Below are positions 22,852-36,161 of a stretch of 64,000 bases of DNA, piece after piece. The stretch is from Daphnia carinata. Taxonomy: Eukaryota; Arthropoda; Branchiopoda; Diplostraca; Daphniidae. The notes beneath the pieces were generated by a model. That model did no database searches. It had not been told where the DNA came from and saw nothing but the letters and a program-made list of their open reading frames with translations. A program made the translations under genes and the position numbers. Position 1 is the first letter of the stretch. Each line of letters begins with the position of its first letter. The stretch is taken from assembly GCF_022539665.2 (NCBI RefSeq), contig NC_081333.1:3596001-3660000 (forward strand). The letters are read 5' to 3'.

Positions 22852-24609
22852 GTGAGTTGAACGTTTTTTTTTTCAAAAGAGCTGTTTGCTCCACTTCTTT
22901 TGTGACATGACAATTGCCTTGACAACACTGTCGTCTGAATATTTTTTTGTTAAAAACGTTTCTGAAAAACTGGAAAACCGTTAACACAGACACACACAGT
23001 GAGAGTGAACACAATAGAAGAGGCCGCGGCGGGGGCTTATTGTCTGCTCCACGTGGCGTCCTTGAACACTAGAAAAAGACTTTTTCTTTCTTCTCGCTGT
23101 GGCGTTTTGAAATTCGAAAAAGGGAGAATCAAATTTAGAAATTTCAGTAATGAACTTGAATGTCATTCGAACGAAATCTATGTACTTGTTAGTCACAGTC
23201 GAGACCCGCGTTACCCAAGTATTGATTTTTCACATCAGCGTGTGTTGCCCTCTGATTTGGGTGAGGAGGGGGCAGCAGTTAAGGGAGGGAGGGGGGTTTA
23301 GGGCCACCACCCCCAGAACCAAACTAACCACCACCCACTTTTATCGTTTTCAGCCCAGGAATGACGCATCCCCCCCCTCACCCAACATGGCGGTTGCTGT
23401 GTGTGCCCCTAACCCCCTTTTTTTCCTATCCCTACACACACATACACACACACCAAACTCGTATATACACACGTCTTTCTTTTGCTTTACCCCCTCTACA
23501 TGTTATACATACCCTCAGGCTGGTTTCTCATTTCCGCCAAAGAAAAAAGAAAATGGCTGCTCGTCTCACACGCACTGCAGCTGTTTTTTCATGTCACAGC
23601 CATTTCTAATTTTTTCGAAACAAAAAATAACCCGTACTTGAAACGAATGATTAAGGACGTTGATGTTTTTCAGTAGTAATCAAATTCGCAGTAAAGATTA
23701 GTTTTCGAGCATGGTGACGTCAACACGCCCCGAGATTACAGGGACGGGGGGGGGACGAATGTATCGATCGACGCCATTGGATTGGCAAATCGGCGACGAC
23801 GCCGTACCAACTAAAACTACGCACATCTCAACAGCTTTGCGAGAGTCATGAACTGGGCGTCGTCCAGCGTCTACCCTTGTCGTAACATTTCTTTTTTTAT
23901 CTTTTATTCAACATTGTTTTCTCTTTGTTCTCAACTGAAAGAAATCTAATCAGAAAAAAGTCCCGAGTGAAAGTTGTTCGAAAAGAGATTGTAATCGTAG
24001 GTCACGGCCACGTGTTGTATCTGTGGATAGAAAAAAAAAAGAATATTTTCTTTTAAAAAAAAGGGAAAAGAAACGCACGGGAGAAAGGATTTGTCTGTAC
24101 ACCCTTTTGGAGAGAGGGGGAGGGCAAGGTCAGTGGATCAACTCCCGCGTGCCGTTACTACTACTATACTCTCTCTCTTTTCCCCCCTTTTTTCTCGAGT
24201 CCCGTTCCTTTTTTTTCCGGCCGAGTTATTTGAGAGAGTTGTATAAGAACCCCACGTGACGTCATTGAGGGGAAGCCTCTCAGCGTGAACACACGGCCGC
24301 GGGATTTCCCGTTTTTTTTCCCGGGATGAATGAGTGTGTAACTCGTGATTCATCTTTTCTTTTTTTTTATTCTTCTTCCTTATTTTTTTTTTCTTTTCTT
24401 TTAAAAGATAATATAATTTCTTTTTGTGCTGGTTATTCGTAGGTTGGATGAAGCCGATTGGAGGCTGATTGGACTCTTCCGGTCACCGGAAGCCGCCTCC
24501 TTTTTACTGAAAAAACGACCCTCTTAATTTTTTTTTCATCTTCCTGACTGAAACAAAAGAAGATTTGGACAAATTAGAGAAATAATATTAAAAGAATCTG
24601 AATAAAAAA

Positions 24610-27600
24610 ATGGGTGATGCTAATGTTCAGACGAGTGGTGGAGGAGGTCCAGGACATCATCATCCGCATCAGTTGCATCATCACCACCATCACCATCAAT
24701 TGCATCATCACCAGCCGATCAATACGGGAGCTCAGCATCATCCGACGCAACATCACGACACCACGACGCGTTGAGTTTTGGTTTGGGCTTTTTCCCCGAT
24801 CCGTCCGAAATCAGCTCGAAATCGCTTCCGCCCTTCTCCTCTTTTGGCGAAACGGAAGGTTTGGGCGAAGGCCTATCCGGCAGACTCCTCGATCTCGGCG
24901 GAGGCAACGGTGGTCCGCCTCCATGGGATCTGTACGGCGAAGGACTTTCTGCCCGTTTGATTGACGTCGGAGCTCCAACTCCGCTCGGACTGGGCATCGG
25001 CGTTGGCGTCGGACTCGGATTAGGCTTTGCTCCGCCTCCGCCAGCTGCCATTCCGGCTAGGGACCAACCGCCACCGAATAGCGGGCCGGGAGGTGTCCAG
25101 TATCGTCCTTGGGAATCTAAGAATCATCCCGACAGCAATGGTAATCCTCCGACACTGCTTGAACTCGGCCGGATGATGGCCGTTACTCCGCCGCCAGGCA
25201 ACACGACACCCAATCCATCCAACGGAGGAGGATTTTCTGAAATTCAACTGTTTCCACCACACGGAAGTAGCCCCAAACTGCCGTCGTTCCAGTCGCAATT
25301 CCAACATTCGTATTCTGCATCCAGTCCCGGACCTCATCCGCCCGCTTTAACGCCCATCAACGCACCAGCTGATCCGACCAACGGTTTTCACGCTTCCGGT
25401 CCGGGTCCTGGCGGTGGCGGCGCCGGTGTTGTCGTGGCGCTACAGAACAATAACAACAACAATGTCCGTTATCCGCTAGTTCCGGCGCCAGTGCATCCGC
25501 AGCGGCCGGAAGTTGTAGGTCACGCACCTCATCCTGGAGCTTTCGTTCATCACGAACGAGCTCATCATTTCGGTCCACTCCCGTCGGTGGCTCAACAGGC
25601 CGCCACCAATCCACAACATTATCCGACGCTTCCGGCCGATTACAACAACGGCGTTCAGCGTCCGGCTCTCCTCCAATCGTCCGGTCCGTCTCCCATTAAC
25701 AACGTCATTAAATTGGAAACGGAAGACTCGCGATCGCCCTTCTCCTCTCAGGGTTCGCTTCCGCGCCAAGCGGCCGGAGACGGCCGAAAGAAGGAGAAGC
25801 GGAAGTACCGAGCGTCTTCGATGGAGAGTTCTAGCAGCGAAGCGTCTGATGCCCAAGTGCCGAGCATCTCTAGCACTGCCCGCGGATTCAAGCACCCGAT
25901 TCACATGACATCGAACGGCAACGATTCCAGCATGGACGGCGAGAAACAGTCTAAGAAGAAGCGGAAACGCTGCGGCGAATGCGTCGGATGCATGCGCAAA
26001 GACAATTGCGCGTCGTGCGCTCCCTGCCGCAACGACAAGTCGCACCAAATCTGCAAAATGCGTCGTTGCGAGAAGTTGACCGAAAAGAAAATCAAGGTTC
26101 GTGCTTTTTAAATTTTCTTTAGCGGGGGGAATCCTTATGACATTTTTTTAAAGACTAGATATCATATGATTCTTTGAATCGTCTGGCTTCTCTTTTTGAT
26201 AAGGTCGGATATTATTATTTGAAAAATGAAGTATCAAGTTTGATGCCAAACTCTGGTATTATTACAAGAAGAGGCTTCTAATTACACACGTACAAATTTT
26301 GTATGTTGTAGGGGGGCATCAATGCGGCTTCACGGAATAGAATATTATTATTTTTTTTTTAGATTTTATTTAAACTTTGTCTGAAAAATGGCAGCTGACA
26401 CGGGAGGAAGGGGGGCCGGAAACTAGGTTTTTCACTATATAACAAATGAGCAACGTCCGGCGCACCCCCAACAATAGAACGCCGCCACACACACACACCG
26501 TCCTGTCACACTTTTTAATGCGTTTTCGTGCGTATATAAAAAATTTTTTTTACTCGAGTATAGGGGGGTTAATTCCGAAATGCGTTTCATGAATTATGCG
26601 GATCGAAAATGTATTTTTTTTTCTTTTTTAGAACCGGTTCAGCTCTTTCTCTAGTTAACGAAAAACAGAAACTTTTTTTTTGAAGGGCAAAAGGACGAAG
26701 CCTGCGGCTAGACAAATATTTAAGCAAATTTTCAGTGTTACCCCAGCGGAAAGGTTCTTTTTCCTCTTCTTTTTCGTATCCGCAGGGGTTTTGGGCTTTC
26801 TGGAGGGCATGTGTTTGTAAAAAAAAAAATGTTTCGCTCTGTGTGTGTGTTAAAAACTTACGGCGCAGAAAACAGCCCTCTGGCGGTGCAGACAGGAAAT
26901 CATTATACATACTGAGCGAAAAGAATTAAGGTCACCAGGATTATGACGTTCACCCGCCATCTGTCGAATAAAGCTTGAGGCTAAACTACTTAGGCCTCTG
27001 AAATAATCACTACAATAAAAAAATTGCCATGTGACAAACACACACAAGATGGCAGATAAGGACGTCCTTGTTTTTTGTTGTCGGCAGCTGTTGACCGTGA
27101 GAAAACGAAATGATACGTTTATTTCGCACATTGATGATTACCCCTCCAATTATTGTTTTGTTTACAACCTTGTAGCCTAACGTAGACATGAAGGTGAAAG
27201 GTTACTTCAGATGGAGGTCACGGGGCCTTATAAATGTGCACGGACACGATGAAGTGCATGTCTAACGAGAGGAGAACACAAAGAGTTTTCGAAAATACTG
27301 GGCTCTTACAGACCATGTGGCATGGACGTAGTGATGGTGGGGGGACTTTGAAATTTGAAACCCCCCATCGTGAGCTATTTTCGTCTTTTTTTTTCAAGTT
27401 CCACGTTCTTTTTTTGTCTGTTTAGACGACAATTTTCTTTTTCTTTTAAAACTAGTTTTCTTACCAATTTATTTCCAATCCAGTCATGACATTGAATTCT
27501 TAATGAAAAAGTTCAAGGGCTCATTAAATAGGGAATTTTTTGTTTTTGTTTAAAATGTCGGCCATGTTTTTTTTTTTTCCTTTGCCAGTTTCCAGATGTT

Positions 27601-30600
27601 TTCGTGTCTGACCAACTGAGCAAATATCTGGAAGTGGCGATGTGTGTGCAGCAGATGGTCGTCTGTGAGCATAACAAGAAAACTAGTGGAAAACGAATGG
27701 CGAGTAAAGACGAAGAGAATGAAAGAGGAGTAAAGAAAAGGGTCATTCTTTATGGGAAACAAAATATATATATATATGCCCAGGTGAAAGGTCAGCAACC
27801 GTAAGCTCGTCGACGTTCATCACGAATTGGTGGAAAAAAAGAAAATCTTTTGATTTTTCGCCCTGTGGCATTGCTCTCATCTTTCCATCGACCTTCTGCT
27901 GCTAAAAGTTCCGTTACGGGGGTCTACCTGAAAAGACACAAAAGAAAAATACTTTTTTTTTTTTCACTGTGAAATCCACACTGGGGGTTTTCAGCCTATC
28001 GGTTTTTATATCTCCGATAGAGTCGTACTCGTTTTGCTTGTTGTTCTTTGAACAGCAGATGCTCTTTAAAAGTGAAAATGTCGGTTAGGAAATTCCTTTT
28101 TATGTGGAGGGATGAAAAAAAAAAAGGTTAGATCGTTTTATACTATCGAGGAATGAAATTCAGGAGAGAAAAAAAAGACGCGCTGATTTATAGACGCTGA
28201 CGCCATCTTTGTTCGTGGGAAAAACTCGGATCTCTTTTGTTCCCTCCACTCTCGTTTTTTTTCTCTTCTTCATCGTTCCTGAATTCAAGACGATTTTTTG
28301 TTGTTGCTCTTTTGTGTGTTTTTTGTCCGTTGCGATCCTGCACCATCACGAAAGCAACTGCTGTCGTATGTGAAATAATTCAATTGGAACCGCCATGTGT
28401 CGACCGTGTCTCTTTGGACGCAGCTGCCATGTGTGCCCCCACGCGGTCCCCATCTGCGGCCATTTTTCGTTTGATCTATTCATTTCTTTTTTGTTTTCAC
28501 CTAAGATTTCCCCAAAATATGAAAACAAATTTCGTTTTCGAGATAGATAAAGTAGATAAGAACCTCAGAGAAACAATGGCAATCACAAAAGATCAACAAG
28601 CTGGGGAAGATAGTAAGTTTTTACACGCGAGAAGCAGACGCTAGAGATTGGGCCGCTAGAGGCAGCACCAGTCGGTCACCTAAAAGCGCCCTCCCTTTGT
28701 CCTGGAGGAGAGAAGGGTGGGAAATCAATTCAGCGCGCGCAAAAGTTGGTCCAGCTGTCCCCATTTCTTTTTCCCCATCCCTAAGCTCCACCTTTTGTCG
28801 AAACATCTGCCGCTCTTTGATGCGTAGCTGCAGAACAGCAATTTTCGTGATGTTTGAAAAAAAAAAAAAAATAATTTCATTTTCCAACGAACACACACAC
28901 ACTCAGCAGCTAATGCTTTTGATGTTTATCGAATTAGAAGAGAATGCATCATTTCCTTTTCATGGCAACGCCGCTGGCGGCCATTTTTCTTTTTCTGAAT
29001 AACAGTTAAAAAAAAAAAAAAAAAGAAAAACGAAAGTGCGAGTTCGGCGTGAGTGGCTCTATTGTTTGTTTTGGTGACCAAGGGAAATCCCCCTCAAGAT
29101 TTCTTCGAGGCATTTTCCCGTTTTCTTTTTTCTTGTTCCAAGTATTGGGGATATCCCTCCCGTCTTGTGTCTTCCCCCTCGTGTTTTCACCTGTGTCGGC
29201 ATGTGTGTGTGTGTGGATTTGAGGGGGGGGGGGGGAAACGTCTTCTTTTCATGAACATCTCTTTTCTCTTTCACCCCTCGTATATTTATATAGTTGATTC
29301 TTTCTCCCCATAGTATCTCGGGCATTTAACCCGACTGAAAGTGACCATGTCATTTCTCCCCCTACTCAGGTCGTTTTTTTGTGTCTGTTTCTCCCCTCAT
29401 CTATGACGCGTTTTTTTTTTTTCAACTTTGGTTTTTTTTTTTTAGGGGGAACACCCAACTTCTTCACCCCCCTCCATTGAAAAAAAGGTTTTTTGATAGA
29501 CTTTGAGAGACTATGGGAAATCCCTTTTTTCTCCTCCCCCATGCAAAACAATTCCGATAAGGGAATCCCCTAAATTGGAACAGGTTGATGCCCCACTTGT
29601 AACTCGTCCTATAAATGTTACGTCAAACACCCACTCAAACGTTTGTTATTTTTTTTTTTTTACATCAACAGATTCCTCGCGAGAAAGGTGAAGGACGAGC
29701 TGCTCGTGCAAACAACAACAGCGCCAACAACTCTAGCAACAACAGCGCCACGTCTGCCAACGGCACGATAGCCCAATCCGTAGCCACCCCACCCACACCG
29801 ACCAACACAATGGCCAATGGCAACGTCTCAGCTGCTAATTGGGATCGTGGATATGCGCCCAATGCGTGGGCTCCTGCTGCTCAACCGGCTGTTGTCAATG
29901 GGACAACTGATGAGAATCAATGGGCCGCTGGATACCAGCCGGAAACATATGATCCGTCCTTCAATTTCAACCCGCTCCAACAACAGGGTGGGTTTCATGC
30001 ACCGGCGCCTGTTGTTGACACGTTTGCAAACGGCCAAACCAACGGGTTCCGACCGAGACCGAGCCCTCAACCTCAACAGATTCAAATTGGTGGATTTAGT
30101 CCGCATATGACGTCACCTCATCCATCACCCGGATCGGGTCAACAGTTGAACGGACGCTGTGGCAGCGTTCCACCTCATTTCAATGGCCAGGACGGTTTCA
30201 TGAATGGAAGTCCCTTTACGAGCCCGAGTCCTCGTCCGCCGTCGTCCAACAATCCTCCCAGCGTAGGAGAAAACTTCCGCAATGTCGGAGGTAATTCCGA
30301 GTCGAATGGTCAACAAATTCACCCAAACGGGCCGCCTGGGTATCCGTCTCCATCACCAATCCCCCATCCGAGTTCGCACAACTCTAATGGCGGATATCCA
30401 GGCCAACAGCAAGGGAAGGGCGAGCCGTGGGAGCCGGGGAGCGAACCCAAACAGCAGCAGCGTTCCACTCCGCACGAAGAGCTCAATAATCGGCTCAAGG
30501 AGAAGATTCTCAGCAAGCAGCAAATGCAACAACAGCAGCAACAACACTCATTCCAACAACAGCAGCAGCAGCAGCAGCAGCACGAGTTGCAGCAAAACCC

Positions 30601-33600
30601 ACCTAATAATGGCGGCGGACAGTCTTTCTATATGAACTATCCATACCAACAAAATAATGAGGAATACTCGGATCAGCATTTCAATCCGACCAGCGCGTCG
30701 TCTCCTTCCTCGTCGACTAGCAATAACAACGTCCGGCTGGACGTTCACTTGGAACCCAATTCAACGGCCCATTTTTTAGGACCAGCCCACCCTCAGAACG
30801 GCGGCACTGGGGGTGGGAATCTTCCGGAGGAACAACAACAGATGCCTCAGCTTCTTCAGAGTCCGGAAACAACGACGCCGTCGTCGCCGCCACCACCGCC
30901 ATCTAACGGTTGTCAAGCGAATCACTTGGCACCTACCAGTGCAGCTAATGCCCCTCTTGCTCCTCCTACTCATGATCCCGAACAGGATCGTATGAGCAAA
31001 TTGAAGAATAATTTAAAAGACGAAGTGCCGCCCTGCCAGTGTTTCCCAACGGACCAATGTAAGTCTCCCGTCCGCTGAAAAGGGGAAAAAAATTTTGAAA
31101 TTTTGTTTGAGAGCAAAGGAATTATTTTCTCAACCACAAACACTCATCCCACCTAAACCTATACCCTCGTTGTGGTCGTCGCAAAATTTAAGACAAAATC
31201 CAGTTTAAATTTTGTCTTTATTGAATTTTCATTTTTCAAACATTTTTGAAAAACGAAAAGTATAAATTCCTACAAGAAAAAAAAAATTAGATCAAGCAAA
31301 AAAAAAAATTAATTTTTTAAAATTGAAATTGATGACTCCTTTTTTTTTGTTGCATGGCTGGTGTGTTTTAACGATTATATTTACCTTTTCTCATCTTTTG
31401 GAAAAACAAAATCATGTGACATTTTTTTTACACGCATCACACTCCTTCACTTTTAGGAAATTTCTACCTTTTTTTATGAATTAAGGACCAGAGCATTGAG
31501 AAAAAGCTTTATTATTATTCTGTGGGTGTGTGCGTTTTTGTTTCGCTCGTGTGAATGCTCCAGTGTATGTTTCATTTTTTTTTCTCCCCCTTTTTTCTTT
31601 CATATAATTATTTTTCACACAACAGCAAATTTTTTTTTTTTTTTGACGGGGTGCTTGTACGAACATCACATTTTTTGTTTGTTTGTTGTGTCCCTGTTCG
31701 CCTTCTCCTTTCCAAATGGGGATTATTTTCCTTCTGGCAAATTGACTGTCTGAAATTAGATTCTGGATTAGTCGTATTTTATTGGGCGAGAATGATGCAG
31801 TTTTTGATTGTAGTAATTTTTATTAAAAAAAAATGGAAAATTGTAGTATGTGTAGTCTTATTTCTCTATCTCAAAAATCTCCTATTTTCCGATTTCTATT
31901 TTTCTACGAAATTTTTCCTTTGATAAAAAAATGTCGTTTTTTTTCACCAGTCGCTATCAATGGGAGGAAAAAGAAACAACAAACCTCAAGGCATTTTTTT
32001 ATTCAATAATTATTTTCTTTGTATAAGATTATATCAAAAATCCCCCTCCAAAAAAAAATAATTAATTAAACCAGCCAATTTCTTACTACGCAAATAAACT
32101 GCCTGAATTGTTTCTATCGAAAACAAGAAAATCGACAAACGGATTTTTTAAAGAAATTTTATTTAATGCATCCCCAATTTTTTTTTTATTTAGTTGCTGG
32201 TGGGGTATCGTCTATGTGTTTGGTTATTGGGCTTTTATAGTGTGAACAAACCCAAATGTCTTCCCCTCCACCATCTCCTCGTTTGTCTTGTTTGTTTTGG
32301 AATTTCGGTGTTGTTGATGTTACGCGGTGCTTGGCTTCACAACAACTTCTGGTCAGTTCCCATCAACCTTATAATATTCAAAATGCGCATGTCTTTATAT
32401 CGACATTAAAGAAAAAAAAATGATGATTGCAACAAAACAAAAAAAAACAAATCAAAATATTAGTACCGCAAGAACCTGGCCCTTATTACACACATCTGGG
32501 ATTCGGTGAAAGTGTTGCATCGCTACGTCAGCTGATGGAGCAAAGGACTGGCCTTGCCGGAAGAGCCATCCGCTTTGAGAAGATTCTTTACACGGGCAAA
32601 GAAGGCAAAACGGCCCAGGGATGTCCCATCGCTAAATGGGTAAATTAAATATTATGCGATTTAAATTATTATAACCCATTTTAAATTTTGCTTCGTTTAG
32701 ATAATACGACGTTCCAGTCTGGAGGAAAAAGTCCTTTGTCTCGTTAAAGAACGTCGCGGACATCGATGCCGGTCGACTTGGTTGATTGTCATTTCCGTTG
32801 CGTGGGAAGGATTGGCTCTAAGAGACTCGGATTACCTTTACGGCGAATTGGTTAACCGGTTAAACGCTCACGGACTGGCCACCAATCGGCGTTGCGCTAC
32901 CAACGAGGATCGGACTTGCGCCTGCCAAGGTCTTGATCCCGACACTTGCGGTGCTTCTTACTCGTTTGGATGTTCATGGAGCATGTTTTTTAACGGATGC
33001 AAATTCGCCAGAAGCAAAACACAAAGCGTCCGTAAATTTCGTCTAAGTGACGAGTCTCAGGTCAGATGCTTTTTCCTAATGATTTTGCGATATTAAATTG
33101 TTCAATGAGTATTTATTTAAAAAAAAACAGGAAGGGGATATTGGAGATCGATTGCAGCGATTTGCGACTGCCATTGCTCCTCTGTTTAAACGGATCGCTC
33201 CAGATGCTTATGCCAATCAAGTCGAATTTGAAAAGACGGCCATTGACTGTCGTCTTGGTCTTACCCCCGGAAGACCGTTTGCTGGCGTAACGGCCTGTTT
33301 CGACTTTTGCGCTCATTCTCACCGCGATCTTCACGACATGAATAATGGATGCACCGTGGTAAACATACTTTGGCTCGTTTGTTATAATTGTCATAAAACC
33401 CAACATTTTCCGTTAGGTTACCACTTTGACGCGCCATCGAGGCTTCCACAAACCGACGGACGATGAGCAATTGCACGTGTTGCCGCATTACGTTTTGGCT
33501 GATGTTGACGAATGCGACAGCGTCGAAGGACAAAGAAACAAAGTGGAGACTGGTGCCATTGAAATTCTCAACAAGTAAACAGCTTCCATCCGTTTCCTGT

Positions 33601-34576
33601 CCGCCCTTGTTTCCTAAACATGTTGTTTTCTCAATTCAGGTACCCTTCTATTTTGAGACGTCATTCACAGCCGATTCCAAGTAAAACTAAACGGAAAGCG
33701 CCAATTCAGTCCAACCGAGTCATCTATACAGCGACCAATGAAGACGCCGCTCTCGTGCAAAGCAGTCACGTGACAAGTTCTACTTACGACGAAAGATATC
33801 CTAGTAGGACATATTTGGAACAATCGGGCTCAATGGAAAGCAAAATCAGAGCTTTACAAACTCCATCACAAACTTACAGACCCGATCATCTGATGTCGAA
33901 TTCGGCTTTTACCAATTGGGGAGGATACGCTCCTCCTCAACAACAATGTTGGCAACAATCGCAATGGCTTAATCGACCTGTCGACCCTCAACTATCCCAG
34001 TGGTGGAGACAGAGTTTGTCTTCTTCTTCCAGTGAAATGCGTCCCTTTGGGCCCGTTCATCCAGTCCAACCGTTCCAAAATCTACTCCGTCATCAACCTC
34101 CTGAACCAAGAGTGACTGTCGAGGTTAGCGACAATGAAGAGAATTTCAAAGATCCTAACATAGGTGGTGTGGCTATCGCTTTGACGCACGGCTCGGTTCT
34201 TTTTGAATGCGCCAAACACGAACTGCACGCGACAACGGCTTTACGGAATCCCAATCGACGAAACCCCACCCGGATATCTCTCGTTCTCTATCAGCATCGT
34301 AATATGAACGAGAGCAAACACGGATTCGATATCAACGAGAAAAAGATGGAACGAAAACGAATCGAGCAACAACGGCAAGAGGAAGCTCAAACAACTGCAT
34401 CGACAATTCCTCAACAACCTACCTGGTTACCGGCAACAAACCCTTACGGCTGCACTTTGCCGGCCTCGGCAGCCGCTTCTTGCTATCCGAATTCTCAGCA
34501 GCCGGTTTTGCCTTCCATCCATCACGCATTTCCGTACCATTTATCTTACCCCAATAATCCACAAGGCAAATACTAG
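24610..34576 (+). CDS. Tet: TET methylcytosine dioxygenase with CXXC domain
   Basis: Fe(II)/2-oxoglutarate enzyme that oxidises 5-methylcytosine in nuclear DNA. Coding exons: 24610/24771-26096, 29672-31058, 32464-32639, 32701-33060, 33131-33358, 33417-33574, 33640-34576; from 24771 they sum to 1,524 codons in frame. Exon 1 is Pro/Gly-rich and ends in a TET-type CXXC finger ([16 protein letters not shown], then [10 protein letters not shown]). Exon 2 is low complexity (Asn, Pro, poly-Gln). Exons 3-7 form the Cys-rich and double-stranded beta-helix domains: [45 protein letters not shown], the iron-binding HRD in [13 protein letters not shown], a disordered insert, then [18 protein letters not shown] with the third iron ligand His, and [12 protein letters not shown]. 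The ATG at 24610 (His-rich start) is one frame off from the main frame at 24772; see findings. Introns 1 and 2 are long (3.6 and 1.4 kb) and hold no recognised gene. Confidence 0.95.
26097..29671 (+). other. TET intron 1, no gene recognised
   Basis: A 3.6 kb intron between the CXXC exon and the Gln-rich exon. It is unusually long for this compact window. It contains homopolymer and CA/TG microsatellite tracts and many G-runs. No exon with conserved motifs is seen on either strand. A host enhancer role is possible but not shown by the sequence. Confidence 0.5.
31059..32463 (+). other. TET intron 2, no gene recognised
   Basis: A 1.4 kb intron, very T-rich, between the Gln-rich exon and the first exon of the catalytic domain (acceptor TATTAG before 32464). 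The long open frames here come from T-runs and are not convincing. Confidence 0.5.
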
Positions 34577-35541
34577 ACGGGATTATAATTTTGATTTACT
34601 ACATCACAAAATGCTAACGAGCCATATTTCTTTAATCGATGAAATTGGTAAATTATTTTTGACTTGTTTTTAATTTGATGTTTGACTTGTGCAAAAGAAG
34701 GGCGTAGGGAATCGTGTTCTTTTAGCCTATTCGACTGTATGCATAAAACAATAATTTCAGACCGAGTTGGCGAATGTGGCTTGAAGTTCAAAACAGAAAC
34801 AATTCAGTGCTTTACAGTTTTTGAAAAGACGTGCTATTTTGGCGATACAAAATTTTCTAGAAATTTAAAAATAATAATAATGTGGACCGTTTGGACGCAA
34901 ACTTCGGCAGGGAAAACGTATTCCGTACAAAAAAAAATGTTTTCGCTTGTTTTATTTTTATTTTTAGTATCGCTCTTTTCGAGTCACATGTCAGTGTGTC
35001 TTTTTTTTTTTAACCTGATCTCTCGCACTGATTTTGTTTTGTGGGAAATCTCCAGTTCAAGAAGTGGTACCAAACGGTGCAGATCCTCGCAGGTGTCATC
35101 TGCTAAAATTAGAAATTATTCAAGAAAAACAGGAAGACATCCCGATTGTTAAAATCTAACCACAATAATAATTACTTGTAGTATCACGATGCCATTGTTT
35201 TCTTTTACCCTTTATTTTTTAATTATTATTTAAATTCATGTTGGTGTAATTTCCTTTTAGAAAATTTTTCAAACCTCTTTTGTTCAGCCTGTAAAGAGCT
35301 TGCCAAGTCCATCCGCCACAAGTAACTACCACCTCATTTATCAATAATCCTGCAAAAAAATGCATTTTAAGTTTCAATACATCCGTATTTCTTTTTGTAA
35401 CATACTTTTTATTTTTATTTTTTTTTTTATGGTTGGCTAATTGTGACTTTGGACAAAAGCTGGAACGACGAATTTGTATGCTGGAAAACGACTATTAAAG
35501 AGTAGACAAGACAATATCTACATGCAAAATGGTAGAAGAAT
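34577..35541. other. Convergent 3' region between TET and the three-TM gene
   Basis: Both neighbours end here. AT-rich, with several AATAAA-like signals. No further gene recognised. Confidence 0.45.
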
Positions 35542-36161
35542 CTATTTGGATTTCTTTTCAGCATCGATGTGGTCCATGTAAGCCACACCTGTCTTGAGGA
35601 GGACAATACTGGTTCCTGCTGCAACAACTACACGAACTGGGGTGTTGTCAGGAACAAGGACTCGTGTCATTGCCCATAGTAGTAGTGAACCCAATGTGAA
35701 CATGGTTGAGCCAAAAACACTATTGTACCATGAGAGAAATTAGTATTTAAATGTTCATATTTTCATTCAGGTATTTGTTTTGAACCTGAAAAGGATTTTT
35801 TGCTTTTTGTCCTTAATTGCAGCCAAATGGGGCCTCGATGCCAAATACAGAGAACCTCCAACTAAAGTTGTGCCCATCAAAACGTTTGTGAGATCACGAT
35901 TCGGAGAGACTCTAATTATGAATTCCAATTAAAAGATTAGCATCATGCACGCGGCGGTAATTACATAAATACATACTTGTGCATAAGGTCTGGGCTGAAC
36001 ATATTAACAGCCAAAAGACCGTAGCTTGCACCTGACGCCATTGTTATCGGGCAAGCCATTTTAGAGTCTTTCATGCAACTAAGACCAAGAGAATCCATGA
36101 GCGAGCAAGAATGTTTTTTATCAGCATCGCCGGGAAACGAAATATCACCGGTAGTCGCCAT
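35542..36161 (-). CDS. Unrecognised small protein with about three membrane segments
   Basis: Three exons (36161-35977, 35911-35786, 35719-35542) with clean GT-AG introns give 162 residues. The N-terminus is hydrophilic with several Cys (HSCSLMDSLGLSCMKDSKMAC). Hydrophobic stretches are at ITMASGASYGLLAVNMF, NVLMGTTLVGGSLYLA and VFGSTMFTLGSLLLWAM, and possibly VRVVVAAGTSIVLL. The tail is charged and ends DAEKKSK, which resembles a dilysine-type ER-retrieval end. Size and composition suggest a small organelle membrane protein (mitochondrial or ER), but I do not recognise the family. Start is the first ATG in a short leader, close upstream of the non-coding region leading to EFA6. Confidence 0.8.

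Noticed and set aside
23150-23641. 163-codon open frame in the region before TET
   Set aside because: Low-complexity Pro/His/Thr from CA repeats; lies inside a predicted 5' UTR intron.
25476-26048. Long minus-strand open frame (190 codons) across TET exon 1
   Set aside because: Mirror frame of the GC-rich CXXC exon. The plus strand has the real domain; no motifs on the minus strand.
30490-30600. CAG/CAA run as an expanded microsatellite disrupting TET
   Set aside because: It is in frame, encodes Gln with mixed codons and lies in a disordered exon, as is common in arthropod nuclear proteins.
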